Source: Ephemeroptericola cinctiostellae
GTDB taxonomy: Bacteria; Pseudomonadota; Gammaproteobacteria; Burkholderiales; Burkholderiaceae
Direction of reading: 5' to 3'
Assembly: GCF_003339525.1 (NCBI RefSeq)
Contig: NZ_CP031124.1
Coordinates: 1,054,001 to 1,118,000 of the forward strand
Length of the DNA: 64,000 bases
Shown: positions 45,754 through 54,575 of the stretch, piece after piece
Numbering within the stretch: position 1 is the first letter of the stretch
How the letters are laid out: every line of letters begins with the position of its first letter
The notes under the pieces: generated by a model
Database searches by the model: none
Seen by the model: the letters and a program-made list of their open reading frames with translations, nothing else
Told to the model about the DNA's origin: nothing
Translations under genes and position numbers: made by a program

Positions 45754-46610
45754 GTGCTTTGGATGCTTTTGATGTTCGGGGACGCATCGATGCGTTGTAC
45801 GTTCACCCAGTGAAATCGTGCGCAGCGGTGGCGGTGGATGAGGCGGTGCTGACACCCACAGGTTTGCAATTTGATCGAGAATGGATGGTGGTCGATGCAG
45901 CGGGACGATTCGTGAGCCAACGTGAGTTACCACGCATGGTGTTGATTCAGCCGACATTGGCCGAAGAGGCGTTGATCTTAAATGCGCCAGCCCAATCGCC
46001 ATGTGCCATTCATTTCAACCAAAGTGGTGATGCGTTACAAGTGACGATCTGGGATGATGTTGTGGCGGCATTTGACATGGGTGATGCCGCGGCACTATGG
46101 CTCAGTGATTTTTTAGGACAAAATGTGCGCTTGGTGCGATTTGATCCCATGCATGAACGTGTGTGCAGTGAGAAGTGGACGGCAACACACCGTGCCACCA
46201 CGAAATTTGCCGATGGGTATCCGATTTTGGTGTCCAGTGTGGCTTCGATGGATGAACTCAACACCCGCTTGCATGATGTAGGAAGTCCTGCTGTCAATGC
46301 CTTGCGCTTTCGGCCGAACATCGTGCTGTCCGATGTGGCCGCTCACGATGAGGATTTGATTGATGTCTTGCACATCGAGGATGAGCGCATTCAGCTGAAA
46401 AATGTCAAACCGTGCACCCGTTGCCCGATTCCAAACGTTGATCCGATGAGCGCGGAGATCGATCCGATGATCAGTGATGTGTTGCTGACGTATCGCCGCA
46501 ATGCAAACATGGAGGATCAACTGACTTTTGGCGTGAACGCGATCGTGCTGGCAGGTGCTGGACTGACGTTGAGGGTGGGGCAGTCTGTGGGCGCTGATTA
46601 TGTATTTTAA
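45750..46610 (+). CDS. MOSC-domain protein (YcbX-like)
   Basis: This ~286-residue protein has MOSC N-terminal beta-barrel (IDALYVHPVKSCAAVAVDEA, LQFDREWMVVDAAGRFVSQR) and MOSC domains. The Cys-containing core is KNVKPCTRCPIPNVDP. MOSC proteins bind sulfur and molybdenum cofactor; YcbX reduces N-hydroxylated bases. The typical YcbX ferredoxin domain is absent, so it would need a separate electron donor. The ATG at 45750 has GGGAGAAAA upstream and overlaps the tcdA stop. Confidence 0.88.
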   Translation: MSALDAFDVRGRIDALYVHPVKSCAAVAVDEAVLTPTGLQFDREWMVVDAAGRFVSQRELPRMVLIQPTLAEEALILNAPAQSPCAIHFNQSGDALQVTIWDDVVAAFDMGDAAALWLSDFLGQNVRLVRFDPMHERVCSEKWTATHRATTKFADGYPILVSSVASMDELNTRLHDVGSPAVNALRFRPNIVLSDVAAHDEDLIDVLHIEDERIQLKNVKPCTRCPIPNVDPMSAEIDPMISDVLLTYRRNANMEDQLTFGVNAIVLAGAGLTLRVGQSVGADYVF

Positions 46611-47016
46611 AAAAAGGATCTTTTACTCATCAGTACAGGTTGGGTTCAAATAAAACCAGCCATGATGGTTGGTTTTATTTGCGATGTGGTGGTGAAAAAG
46701 CATATCCAGCAATACCCATTTGTGAAAAAACTGCTTTTTAAAGGATTCGCGGAATAAGTCGTTTTGTAAAAACATAGACCCAATAAAATTTAATGACTTA
46801 CGTTGTTTTTTTGCAAACTGTGGACTTGTTTCGTGATTCCTTAACTTTTGAATGTCAAGTTAAATGCAAGCCAATAAGCGGGTTGTACAGTCTCGGACCG
46901 CTCAATAAAGGCAGCCTGTTTTCGATAAATGCTTTTTGGTTTATGCTTGGTGTGCTGGGCAATGGGTTAAACAATGGGCAGTTGAAACCAATAAACAAGA
47001 GCTTACAGGAGCATAA
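46611..47016 (+). other. Gene-free stretch with one inverted repeat
   Basis: CAAATAAAACCA (46647-46658) and TGGTTTTATTTG (46670-46681) form a 12-bp stem 40 bases after the MOSC gene and probably end that transcript. The remaining ~330 bases show no convincing ORF, RNA or promoter. Confidence 0.6.
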
Positions 47017-47889
47017 ATGCCACTTTCTATATTTTCCCCTATCATCTATTTATTATTTGGTCTAATTTTAGGCAAGTTCCCTATTGAACTTAAAGGGCGT
47101 ATTTCCATGCTCTTGACGAAAGTTGTCATCCCATTGGTTATCATTTATAACATTGCAACGCATCAAAGCGGGACTTTTGTCATTATGGCTGGAATCATTG
47201 TCATGATGTTTTTGATGCTGTGCTTGAGCAGAATGGTCACAAAAGACCCCGTACAAAACCTATGTTTTTTTTATTTAAACATCGGTTGGCTCGGTTTGCC
47301 GATTGCCAGTACGCTGTTTGGCGATGGTGCGGCGATGGTGATTATTGCTGCGTATGTGGGCAGCTCATTGTTTGGAAACTCCATTGGTGTCGGTTTGATG
47401 GCGCACGGGCAAGACATTAAAACGAGAATCTGGCAAACATTACAAGCCCCGCCTGTATGGGCTTTATTGGTTGGTATTTTATGCTTGCCACTTCATAACA
47501 GCATTGAAGCTCTGAAGCCCATCTACGATGTTCTAAAATTTTTAATGGGGTTTATGGGGATGGTGGTTTTGGGAATTTGGTTATCGTCTACCAAAATCAC
47601 AGCCTCGGATTTTAAATCAGCATTGATTCCATTTTTTATACGTTGTATGACTATTTTTGTTTTTGTGAGTTTATTTATTTTGGTATGCCAATATTACGAT
47701 ATTGCATTGGTATTGAATAATAAACCCACGTTGTACCTGCTTTGTTTATTGCCACCTGCCGCTAATATCATTGTGCTAGAAACCCATTATATGAAAAGTG
47801 GGCGTTCGGCCAGCATGATTGCTTGTGGTACGTGTTTAAGTATTGCAGCGATTGCTGCTTATGTCGCATTTGTGTTGTTAAAGATGTAG
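47017..47889 (+). CDS. AEC-family permease
   Basis: This 290-residue protein has about ten membrane helices in the bile acid/auxin efflux carrier fold. Conserved features are the start IFSPIIYLLFGLILGKFPIE, FFYLNIGWLGLPIASTLFGD in the first half, and PPAANIIVLETHYMKSGRSA in the second. The latter is the cross-over helix region of AEC proteins. Substrates are often small organic acids such as malonate or malate; none can be assigned here. ACAGGAG lies 8 bases before the ATG. It stands alone. Confidence 0.82.
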   Translation: MPLSIFSPIIYLLFGLILGKFPIELKGRISMLLTKVVIPLVIIYNIATHQSGTFVIMAGIIVMMFLMLCLSRMVTKDPVQNLCFFYLNIGWLGLPIASTLFGDGAAMVIIAAYVGSSLFGNSIGVGLMAHGQDIKTRIWQTLQAPPVWALLVGILCLPLHNSIEALKPIYDVLKFLMGFMGMVVLGIWLSSTKITASDFKSALIPFFIRCMTIFVFVSLFILVCQYYDIALVLNNKPTLYLLCLLPPAANIIVLETHYMKSGRSASMIACGTCLSIAAIAAYVAFVLLKM

Positions 47890-48016
47890 ACGATGGTTTT
47901 TTATGTGCGGGCCTATTTTTGTTTGTATAGCTCATCCCATACACAGCCTTATTGTTGGTGTTTTTAGGGGGTATTCTGAAAAGCAGCCATCAATTGATCA
48001 GCACAGTATTTGAAGA

Positions 48017-48703
48017 TCAAGGTAAAAACCGCATCACCCCATCTTGCAGTGGGCTGAATGCTGCCGTTTTTATCCCTGCATGTGCCAGCGTTTTGCGTGT
48101 CCATTCATTGCATGTTGTGAAAATGGAGTACCGTCCCGTGGCTTCGTAAAAGGCGTCGTGATCGTTGTAATTGGCTGTGGTGTTGATGTGTTCAACTTGG
48201 TTGTGCGCGTCGAATTTGAAGCTGCGGTCAATGTCAGCAACTATGGATTGAAAGGCGGCCTCGCTGATGCGCAGGTGGCGGATGGTGGGGCTGATTTTGG
48301 GCTGTTCGATGGCTTCGATGTGCATGGCGGTGCTGCCTAAACCTGTGGCTGCAATGAACGCGGTGGAGGCTTTGAGTTCTGCCCATGTCGGTGTGTCGAG
48401 GTAAAAGCCTTTGTCTCCCCAGCCAAATGAAATGTATGACAAATGTCCATCCGTATTGTGCAGGTCTGCGGGTGGGATCATGTTTGACCAGTCGCGTATT
48501 GCTGTTTTTGCAGGTAAAACGATGTCGGTGTGCACGCCGTTGGTGCGCACATAAATGTCGACGCCTGCTTGATCGGTGGGGAGTGACGCAAAATTCGCAT
48601 GCAAGGGGATGCGGCTGAGCGTGACAACAGTGAGTGCATAGAGGGCAACAAAAGCCACAATGCCCAAAAGTAAGTTGCGTAGGCTGTACAGAATTTTTTT
48701 CAT
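48017..48703 (-). CDS. DUF2459-like membrane-anchored protein
   Basis: The ~228-residue protein has an N-terminal membrane helix (YSLRNLLLGIVAFVALYALT) and a periplasmic domain. VDIYVRTNGVHTDIVLPAKT, YISFGWGDKGFYLDTPTWAE and FTTCNEWTRKTLAHAGIKTA match the TIGR02117/DUF2459 group. Conserved His, Cys and Asn positions suggest a papain-like fold of unknown activity. Its ATG lies one base after the stop of the upstream acetyltransferase, so the two are translationally coupled. Confidence 0.8.
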   Translation of the reverse strand: MKKILYSLRNLLLGIVAFVALYALTVVTLSRIPLHANFASLPTDQAGVDIYVRTNGVHTDIVLPAKTAIRDWSNMIPPADLHNTDGHLSYISFGWGDKGFYLDTPTWAELKASTAFIAATGLGSTAMHIEAIEQPKISPTIRHLRISEAAFQSIVADIDRSFKFDAHNQVEHINTTANYNDHDAFYEATGRYSIFTTCNEWTRKTLAHAGIKTAAFSPLQDGVMRFLP

Positions 48704-48704
48704 A

Positions 48705-49358
48705 TTAAGGTTTTCGTGGGGAGCTGATGCGGCTCTCGTGTTGACGCAGCTTAAATTCAAGGTGTGTTTTAACCGTTGCCCATTCCGTGGCGATGATCGA
48801 ATAAACGGCGGTGTCCCGTATGTTGCCATTGGGCATGATGCGTTGTGCGCGCAAAATGGCGTCAAGTTGTGCACCAAGACCCTCAATGGCGCGGCGGCTT
48901 TGGCTGTTCAAACGGTGGGTGCGCAGTTCGACGGCGATGGTGTGCCATTCTTCAAAAGCGTGTTTCAGCATCAAGTATTTGGCCATGGTGTTGATCCCCG
49001 TGCCTTGTGCAGATTGTGCATACCATGTGGCGCCAATTTCAACGCGCTGGTGGGTGGCCGATCGGTCAAAGTTGAGGAATGTGGTCATGCCGACGATGGT
49101 GTCGATGCCATTGTGGGTTTGGATGACGGTGAATGGGATCATTTCACCGAGTGCAAACTGTTCCAAACGGCGCTCAATTTCTGCAGCAACACCGTCCACC
49201 GTGGGGGCGTAGGTGTAGTGTAACTTCCACAACTCCCCATCGGCGGTGGCGGCTTGTAATCCCAGTGTATGATCCAACGAGGACAGCTCCAGACGAACAT
49301 GCCCATTGGACAATGAAGGGGCGGTCAACGTGTTCAAGTGTTTTTTGATGTGCAGCAT
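48705..49358 (-). CDS. GNAT-family N-acetyltransferase, paralogue A
   Basis: This 217-residue protein resembles RimJ/RimL-type acetyltransferases. It begins near HVRLELSSLDHTLGLQAATA and contains DTIVGMTTFLNFDRSATHQR and VEIGATWYAQSAQGTGINTM. That last segment covers strand 4 and an atypical acetyl-CoA loop. HRLNSQSRRAIEGLGAQLDA and GNIRDTAVYSIIATEW complete the C-terminal half. It is clearly paralogous to the gene at 49494, aligning over the whole length. The substrate is unknown. Confidence 0.88.
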   Translation of the reverse strand: MLHIKKHLNTLTAPSLSNGHVRLELSSLDHTLGLQAATADGELWKLHYTYAPTVDGVAAEIERRLEQFALGEMIPFTVIQTHNGIDTIVGMTTFLNFDRSATHQRVEIGATWYAQSAQGTGINTMAKYLMLKHAFEEWHTIAVELRTHRLNSQSRRAIEGLGAQLDAILRAQRIMPNGNIRDTAVYSIIATEWATVKTHLEFKLRQHESRISSPRKP

Positions 49359-49493
49359 TTTATTTTAAGGACGCACGGAAAAAGTAAATATCTGTTTTTT
49401 AGTGCTTTAAGTTGGGATTTTTGTCAGAAACCGCCAGACAGAAATGAAGCAAAATGACAGGCTGCTCAGCGGGCTGTGCTTGGGTTTTTGCGA

Positions 49494-50126
49494 TTAAGCA
49501 TGGCGCAATTGTTCAATTTTGAATTCAAGGTGTGTCTTGATGGTGTTCCACTCATTGGCGGTGATGGAGTAAACGGCGGTGTCGCGTAAAGTGCCGTTGG
49601 GCATGATTTGATGCGCACGTAAAACACCATCCAGTTGTGCACCAAGCCGTTCAATGGCGCGCCGACTTTGAGTGTTCAAGCGGTGGGTGCGGAATTCGAT
49701 TGTGATGACTTTCCAATCTTCGAATGCGTATTTCAACATCAAATGTTTCACTGCTGTGTTGAGTACCGTGCGCTGCACGGTCGGTGAATACCATGTTGAG
49801 CCGATCTCTGCGCGTTGGTATAAGGCGGTTTGTTCGATGTTCATGAAGCTGGTCATGCCGACAATTTCATCTGCACCGTTCATCGTGCGGATGATGGTCA
49901 ATGGGATCATTTTGCCTTGCTCGTATAAACCCAAACGGCGCGTGATTTCAGCAGCAACACCTTCAACGGTCGGTACCGCGGTGTACCACAGTGTCCACAA
50001 TTCGCCATCGGCCGTGGCTTTTTGTAAGCCCGCCACATGCTCAAGCGATGACAGTTCTAAACGGACAAATTCGTTGCTTAAAGTGAGTGCGGGCAGTGTG
50101 CTCATGAGTGTTTCTTTCTTTAACAT
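49494..50126 (-). CDS. GNAT-family N-acetyltransferase, paralogue B
   Basis: This ~210-residue paralogue of the downstream acetyltransferase shares VRLELSSL, ATADGELW, GVAAEI, EIG.TWY, HRLN.QSRRAIE.LGAQLD and IMPNG. Starts align exactly if the ATG at 50126 is used, which overlaps the stop of the DinB-like gene; an internal ATG at 50105 is the alternative. The acetyl-CoA loop reads STWYSPTVQRTVLNTAV, where paralogue A has SAQGTGINTM. Here the Gly residues expected for pyrophosphate binding are missing. It may have changed activity. Confidence 0.87.
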   Translation of the reverse strand: MLKKETLMSTLPALTLSNEFVRLELSSLEHVAGLQKATADGELWTLWYTAVPTVEGVAAEITRRLGLYEQGKMIPLTIIRTMNGADEIVGMTSFMNIEQTALYQRAEIGSTWYSPTVQRTVLNTAVKHLMLKYAFEDWKVITIEFRTHRLNTQSRRAIERLGAQLDGVLRAHQIMPNGTLRDTAVYSITANEWNTIKTHLEFKIEQLRHA

Positions 50127-50662
50127 TCAATGTCATCGGGAATCAACAAAACCAAATCGGTGTCGCCAAAGTCTACACCATTTTGTGACAATAAAGTACT
50201 CACTTGACCGCGATGATGGGTTTGGTGATTGAAGAAATGCATAAGTAAGGCAAAGAAATTTTTGTGTGCAATGACCCCTTTCATATTGGCATACACCACT
50301 GTTTCATCTAAATCACCATCTGAAATGGCCTCAACCCAACGAATGATCTGTGCATCCAGCATGCTGCGATACCCAGAAAGTTCGGGCAGGGTGTTGAATA
50401 AAAATTGATTGAGCTTGCTGGGTGAGGGGAGTGTATGAAACACTTGCGATTCAGGATGCTTCGCTGTGTGTCCAGCAAAGCGTTTGAGCCAAATGGTGTC
50501 GCCAACGGCGATGTGGTTGAGCGTGCCCAGAATCGACCCAAAAAATGCACCTTGATTGGTGGTCAATTGCTCATGGCTTAGGCCTTGTGAGGCCGTGAAT
50601 AGGGTGTTATTCATCCACTGATTATAATTCGCCATGAGGCGAATGTGAGTGGTGCGGTGCAT
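50120..50662 (-). CDS. DinB/YfiT-like putative metalloenzyme
   Basis: This ~180-residue four-helix bundle protein has metal-binding His in LGTLNHIAVGDTIWLKRFAG and MHFFNHQTHHRGQVSTLLSQ, the DinB superfamily pattern (H in helix 2, HxxxH in helix 4). Members are thiol-dependent transferases or of unknown function. The ATG at 50662 has a strong GGAGG 5 bases upstream and heads the acetyltransferase/DUF2459 unit. Confidence 0.88.
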   Translation of the reverse strand: MHRTTHIRLMANYNQWMNNTLFTASQGLSHEQLTTNQGAFFGSILGTLNHIAVGDTIWLKRFAGHTAKHPESQVFHTLPSPSKLNQFLFNTLPELSGYRSMLDAQIIRWVEAISDGDLDETVVYANMKGVIAHKNFFALLMHFFNHQTHHRGQVSTLLSQNGVDFGDTDLVLLIPDDIEC

Positions 50663-50981
50663 GTGTGCCTCCAAAAAAACAGTTGCGGGTCAATGTGTTG
50701 AAGTGGGTTAACATGTGAATCGCCAACTTAAACCTCACTTTACGCTTGTTTAATTTGAGAGGCTTGAGGTGGGAAATCCGCAGGACATTCAGATGAACCC
50801 AAATCAATCCATCAACCAAAGCATCGGATGTTTGCGGGTTTGAACCTGTTTGTAAATTACCCCTATTTCTCAAACTCACCATACTCACCATAACAGGCGA
50901 TGACGCCAATGTTTTTTTGACGGTGGTTTTCGAGTCAATCACGTGAATGCGATTGACCCTGTGGCCGTCATGGGAGGTGCA
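50663..50981 (-). other. Gene-free stretch upstream of the DinB-like gene
   Basis: It contains a 9-base tandem repeat (ACTCACCAT at 50874 and 50883) and an inverted repeat, GTCAATC (50935-50941) with GATTGAC (50952-50958), near the lolA 3' end. An open frame runs through part of it, but its composition and lack of similarity argue against a gene. Confidence 0.5.
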
Positions 50982-51605
50982 TTACTTGCTTTGAATCGCG
51001 CCCTCAGGTGCTGAGAAGCTAAAGGTGCTCGCTGCTGCGCCAGAGTTTTGGCTCACGCCTGAGAAATTCAGAACGGTGACTTGCCCAAGCGTGTCGTACA
51101 GCTCCATGGCATCTGGTAAACCATTGCGCAGGCCAATGTTGACTTTGGTGAAATTGCCGCTGCGTGATTTGGGTACAGCCGTGACCCATGCACGACCATC
51201 GGCTTCGCCCCCATCGCTTAATGTGAAATTGGCCGATAAATCCGAACCACCAAACAAAATCGCAGCGGGCGATGAGCCGATTGCACTACCCAAACTGCGT
51301 TTGGTGACTTGATTCAAATCTTTATCAAAGATGATCAATGTTTTGCCATTGCTGACCAAAACTTGCTCGTATGGATGTGTGTACGTCCAACGAAATTTAC
51401 CCGGGCGGGCAAACACAAATGAGCCCGAGCTGATTTTTTTTGCCGCGCCACTTTTGCCGATGACTTTTTGAGTGAAGCTACCCGATGCATTTTTGGTGTT
51501 GCGGTTGAATTGTTGCAAGTCATCGATGGGCGTGGCATTGGCAAAACCCGCTGCAGAGGTCAAAACAGCTGCGGTTAAAACTTTAGTTAAAACAGATTTA
51601 AACAT
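50982..51605 (-). CDS. lolA: Outer membrane lipoprotein carrier protein LolA
   Basis: LolA ferries lipoproteins across the periplasm from LolCDE to LolB. The 207-residue precursor has a signal peptide (MFKSVLTKVLTAAVLTSAAG, cleavage near ANA). Mature segments ASGSFTQKVIGKSGAAKKIS, SSGSFVFARPGKFRWTYTHP, YEQVLVSNGKTLIIFDKDLN and NGLPDAMELYDTLGQ match LolA. It follows the helicase gene by ~150 bases in the same direction. Confidence 0.94.
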   Translation of the reverse strand: MFKSVLTKVLTAAVLTSAAGFANATPIDDLQQFNRNTKNASGSFTQKVIGKSGAAKKISSGSFVFARPGKFRWTYTHPYEQVLVSNGKTLIIFDKDLNQVTKRSLGSAIGSSPAAILFGGSDLSANFTLSDGGEADGRAWVTAVPKSRSGNFTKVNIGLRNGLPDAMELYDTLGQVTVLNFSGVSQNSGAAASTFSFSAPEGAIQSK

Positions 51606-51752
51606 GACGTGTCTCTATTGAGTTGAAGATGGGGATGTTAAGGTGTGGCCATTGAATATGGTTGACGAATTTTTTTAAAGGCCGATGCGTGGGTACACAA
51701 TTTAATTGCTAAGGCCATGATTTTACATAAAAATGCAATGGTTTGCGCGGGG

Positions 51753-53741
51753 TCATTTTTTTTCATTAAAAAACGCTTGCACCACATCTTCTTGACGCGT
51801 GCGGGCAAACGAAGGCAAGCTTTGCCAAATTCGACGGCCGTACGGTTTGGAAATGAGGCGGGTGTCACAAATCATCAAGACACCTTTGTCTGTTTCTGAA
51901 CGAATCAATCGACCTGCACCTTGTTTGAGACTGATCACGGCTTGTGGCACTTGATAGGCCATGAAGCCATTTTCACCTCGCTCTTCAATCGCTTTCAAAC
52001 GAGCAGCCAGCACGGGATCATCGGGCGGGGCGAAGGGCAGTTTGTCGATGATGACCACGGACAGTGCTTCTCCGCGCACATCCACGCCTTCCCAAAAACT
52101 TTGTGAACCGACTAGCACAGGGTTTGTGGCTGCGCGATATTGGTTGAGGATTTCGGTGCGAGAGGCCGTGCCTTGAACCAACAGCGTCCATGGTAAATCA
52201 TGCGCTTTGATTTGTTCATCCAGCCATGCGGCGTAACGTTTGACTGCGGCCAAAGTGGTGCAAAGCAAAAAGGCACGACCATTTGAGGCTTGCAATACAG
52301 GCCAAACTTTGGCCAACATGGCGTTACCAAAAGCGCGGTTCGATGGTTCTGGTAAACCGTCGGGCACGTACAATAAACCTTGATTGGCGTAATCGAAAGG
52401 GCTGTCCCAGCTCGCAGTGGTGGCGTCGCTCAAGCCCAATTGCTCGGTGAATAAAGAGAAATCTTTTTTCACCGATAAAGTGGCTGAAGCAAAAATCCAT
52501 GTGCGCATGTGATCGGATTCACGCTGCCGAGTGAAGCTTTCGGCAACCGACAGCGGGGTGGCGTTCAGGCGCACGGAGTAAGTCAGCGCCTCCACCCAGC
52601 GCACCATGTCACTGCCCGTTTGACCTTGCCATTGTTCATATGAGGCGATGAGGCTGCTTAAACGTTCGGCGCATTGTGCCAATGTTTCGGCGCGCACCGT
52701 GGTTGGTTCGATTTTTGCCAATGATTCATTCAAAATCGTCAACATCGTGTCCAGCGCACCCCACAATGGTGAGTCTGTGGGCAACTGAGAGACGCTCCAG
52801 CGGCCATTGTCATCCCCGCACGCGATGCGAAAATCTTTTGCAGCGCGTTCCATCGTGTCTTTGAGTGCACTCCAATCCAGCGCATCACGGGCGTGGGTGA
52901 TGCCTTCGGCCAGTAAGTCCCGTGCCAAATCAATGATTTGTGCGCTGGTGACCTGTTGACCAAAAAACACACTGGCGATGTCGGGCACTTGATGCGCTTC
53001 GTCAAAAATCACGGTGTTGGCCGCAGGCAGCAGCTCAGCAATGCCTTCTTCACGTAACATCACGTCGGCAAAAAACAAATGGTGATTGACCACCACGACA
53101 TCGGCGGCTTGCGCATCTTTACGCGCTTGCATGACGAAGCATTCTTTGTGGTTTGGGCAGTCTGATCCGAGGCAGTTTTCGCGTGTGGAAGTGACTTGTG
53201 CCCACACTTGCGCATCGTCTGGAATTTCAGGCCATTCGGCTTTGTCGCCCCGTTTGACCAGGTTGATGTTCTTTTTGATGCTGTTTAAATGCTTGACGTC
53301 TTCGCGGCCAAACAGTCGACCATTCATCAATGTGCGCTCAAGGTGGTAGTGGCACACGTAATTTGAACGGCCTTTGAGTAAAGTAATGGAAACAGGTGCA
53401 GCGAGGACGTCGCGCACTGTTGGCAAATCACGTTCAAACAGCTGATCTTGCAGGGTTTTGGTGCCTGTCGAGACGATCACTTTGCCGCCCCACATCAATG
53501 CAGGGGCGAGATAGGCAAACGTTTTACCTGTGCCTGTACCTGCTTCGAGGACGGCGCAACCCACTTTATTTAAGGCGTGGGTCACAGCTTCAGCCATCTG
53601 AATTTGTTCTTGACGCGAGTGGTAATGTGGGAGGCGTTGTGCAAAAGAACCACCTTCGCCGAAAATGCGGGACAGGTGGTTCTGTTGTTCAAACGGTAGC
53701 GAGGAGGCTGAGTTGGGTGAAGTGTTTTCGGTATCTGACAT
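51753..53741 (-). CDS. ATP-dependent DNA helicase of the DinG/YoaA family
   Basis: This XPD-like superfamily 2 helicase (5'-3') has 662 residues. Walker A is EAGTGTGKTFAYL and motif II is VIFDEAHQ. The iron-sulfur cluster Cys are C in NYVCHYH and the three in ENCLGSDCPNHKECF. C-terminal motifs include FWEGVDVRGEALSVVIIDKL and QGAGRLIRSETDKGVLMICD. It likely processes replication forks or R-loops. YoaA is favoured over DinG by length. The start gives MSDTENTSPNSASS. Confidence 0.93.
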   Translation of the reverse strand: MSDTENTSPNSASSLPFEQQNHLSRIFGEGGSFAQRLPHYHSRQEQIQMAEAVTHALNKVGCAVLEAGTGTGKTFAYLAPALMWGGKVIVSTGTKTLQDQLFERDLPTVRDVLAAPVSITLLKGRSNYVCHYHLERTLMNGRLFGREDVKHLNSIKKNINLVKRGDKAEWPEIPDDAQVWAQVTSTRENCLGSDCPNHKECFVMQARKDAQAADVVVVNHHLFFADVMLREEGIAELLPAANTVIFDEAHQVPDIASVFFGQQVTSAQIIDLARDLLAEGITHARDALDWSALKDTMERAAKDFRIACGDDNGRWSVSQLPTDSPLWGALDTMLTILNESLAKIEPTTVRAETLAQCAERLSSLIASYEQWQGQTGSDMVRWVEALTYSVRLNATPLSVAESFTRQRESDHMRTWIFASATLSVKKDFSLFTEQLGLSDATTASWDSPFDYANQGLLYVPDGLPEPSNRAFGNAMLAKVWPVLQASNGRAFLLCTTLAAVKRYAAWLDEQIKAHDLPWTLLVQGTASRTEILNQYRAATNPVLVGSQSFWEGVDVRGEALSVVIIDKLPFAPPDDPVLAARLKAIEERGENGFMAYQVPQAVISLKQGAGRLIRSETDKGVLMICDTRLISKPYGRRIWQSLPSFARTRQEDVVQAFFNEKK

Positions 53742-53746
53742 GAATT

Positions 53747-54454
53747 TTATTGGGGTGATGCGACCGCCGCGGCCGCAGACTTTGCGGCTTTTTCGGCGGC
53801 ATCTGCGCGCGCTTGCGCAGCTTCAGCACGTTTCCTTTGTATATCCAGTATTGTATTGCGTTTTGCCTCGAACAACGTCACGTTTTTTTTGCGTTCTTCT
53901 GGTGTCAATGGATCGGGTTGCGCCAATTTTTCGGCATAGGCTTTGAGTTTGGCTTCATATGCGGCTTTGCTGGCCAAACGGGTGGCGGCTTGTGCCGCTT
54001 GTTCACGCCGGTATGCGGCAATTTTTTGCTCTAAAGCCACTCGGCGTTCGTTGGCTTCATATTGACGAATGAAATAACGTGCGGAAGTGCGATCCAATTG
54101 CGCGGTGTCCCATAGGTCATTGCGCACCGCTGTGACCTTATTGATGCAACGGTTGACCAAAAATATTTTATTGCATGCGACTTTATCAATCATCAAGTTG
54201 GCATCGGCCAAATTTTGTACTTCAATGGCTTTGTTTTCTTGGGTTTGTGCTTGTTTAAGGGTTTTGATGCTTTTTGCGCGTTCGACTACTTTTTCGTTTG
54301 ACAGTGCATCGTCGCTGATGGCGTTGGTGAATTGAGAAGTTGCGCTCGCACACCCCGATAGGCTCAGAACTATGGCACAATACGCGACGAATTTAATCCG
54401 TTCATGTGAGGATGATCGGATTTCTTTCGAATTATTTGTATGTACATACATCAT
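53747..54454 (-). CDS. Predicted lipoprotein with coiled coil, unknown function
   Basis: The 235-residue protein has an N-terminal signal with lipobox LSGC (YCAIVLSLSGCASATSQF). Two further Cys follow (DKVACNKIFLVNRCINKV), then a long Ala/Lys/Arg/Glu-rich helix (about residues 135-230), probably a coiled coil. GGAG lies upstream of the double ATG at 54454. It is 5 bases upstream of the helicase start, so the two are probably co-transcribed. I do not recognise the family. Confidence 0.7.
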   Translation of the reverse strand: MMYVHTNNSKEIRSSSHERIKFVAYCAIVLSLSGCASATSQFTNAISDDALSNEKVVERAKSIKTLKQAQTQENKAIEVQNLADANLMIDKVACNKIFLVNRCINKVTAVRNDLWDTAQLDRTSARYFIRQYEANERRVALEQKIAAYRREQAAQAATRLASKAAYEAKLKAYAEKLAQPDPLTPEERKKNVTLFEAKRNTILDIQRKRAEAAQARADAAEKAAKSAAAAVASPQ

Positions 54455-54575
54455 CTGGCTCCGCTATTTGCTTGGCAAGTATTTCATTGTGCTAATTATC
54501 CATTAAATCTTAATTGGTTTGTATAATTATACCGAGCATTTGTTGGTCTGGAACACTATTTCGTGAATATATAAT

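Noticed and set aside
46793..47065. 90-codon open frame before the AEC permease
   Set aside because: It overlaps the well-supported permease start in another frame and has no recognisable features.
49101..49120. Second copy of the REP-like element (GTCATGCC)
   Set aside because: Only eight bases match, inside an acetyltransferase gene; no palindrome is present.
50622..50942. 106-codon minus-strand open frame between lolA and the DinB-like gene
   Set aside because: It overlaps the DinB-like start, which has a strong ribosome site; composition is not protein-like.
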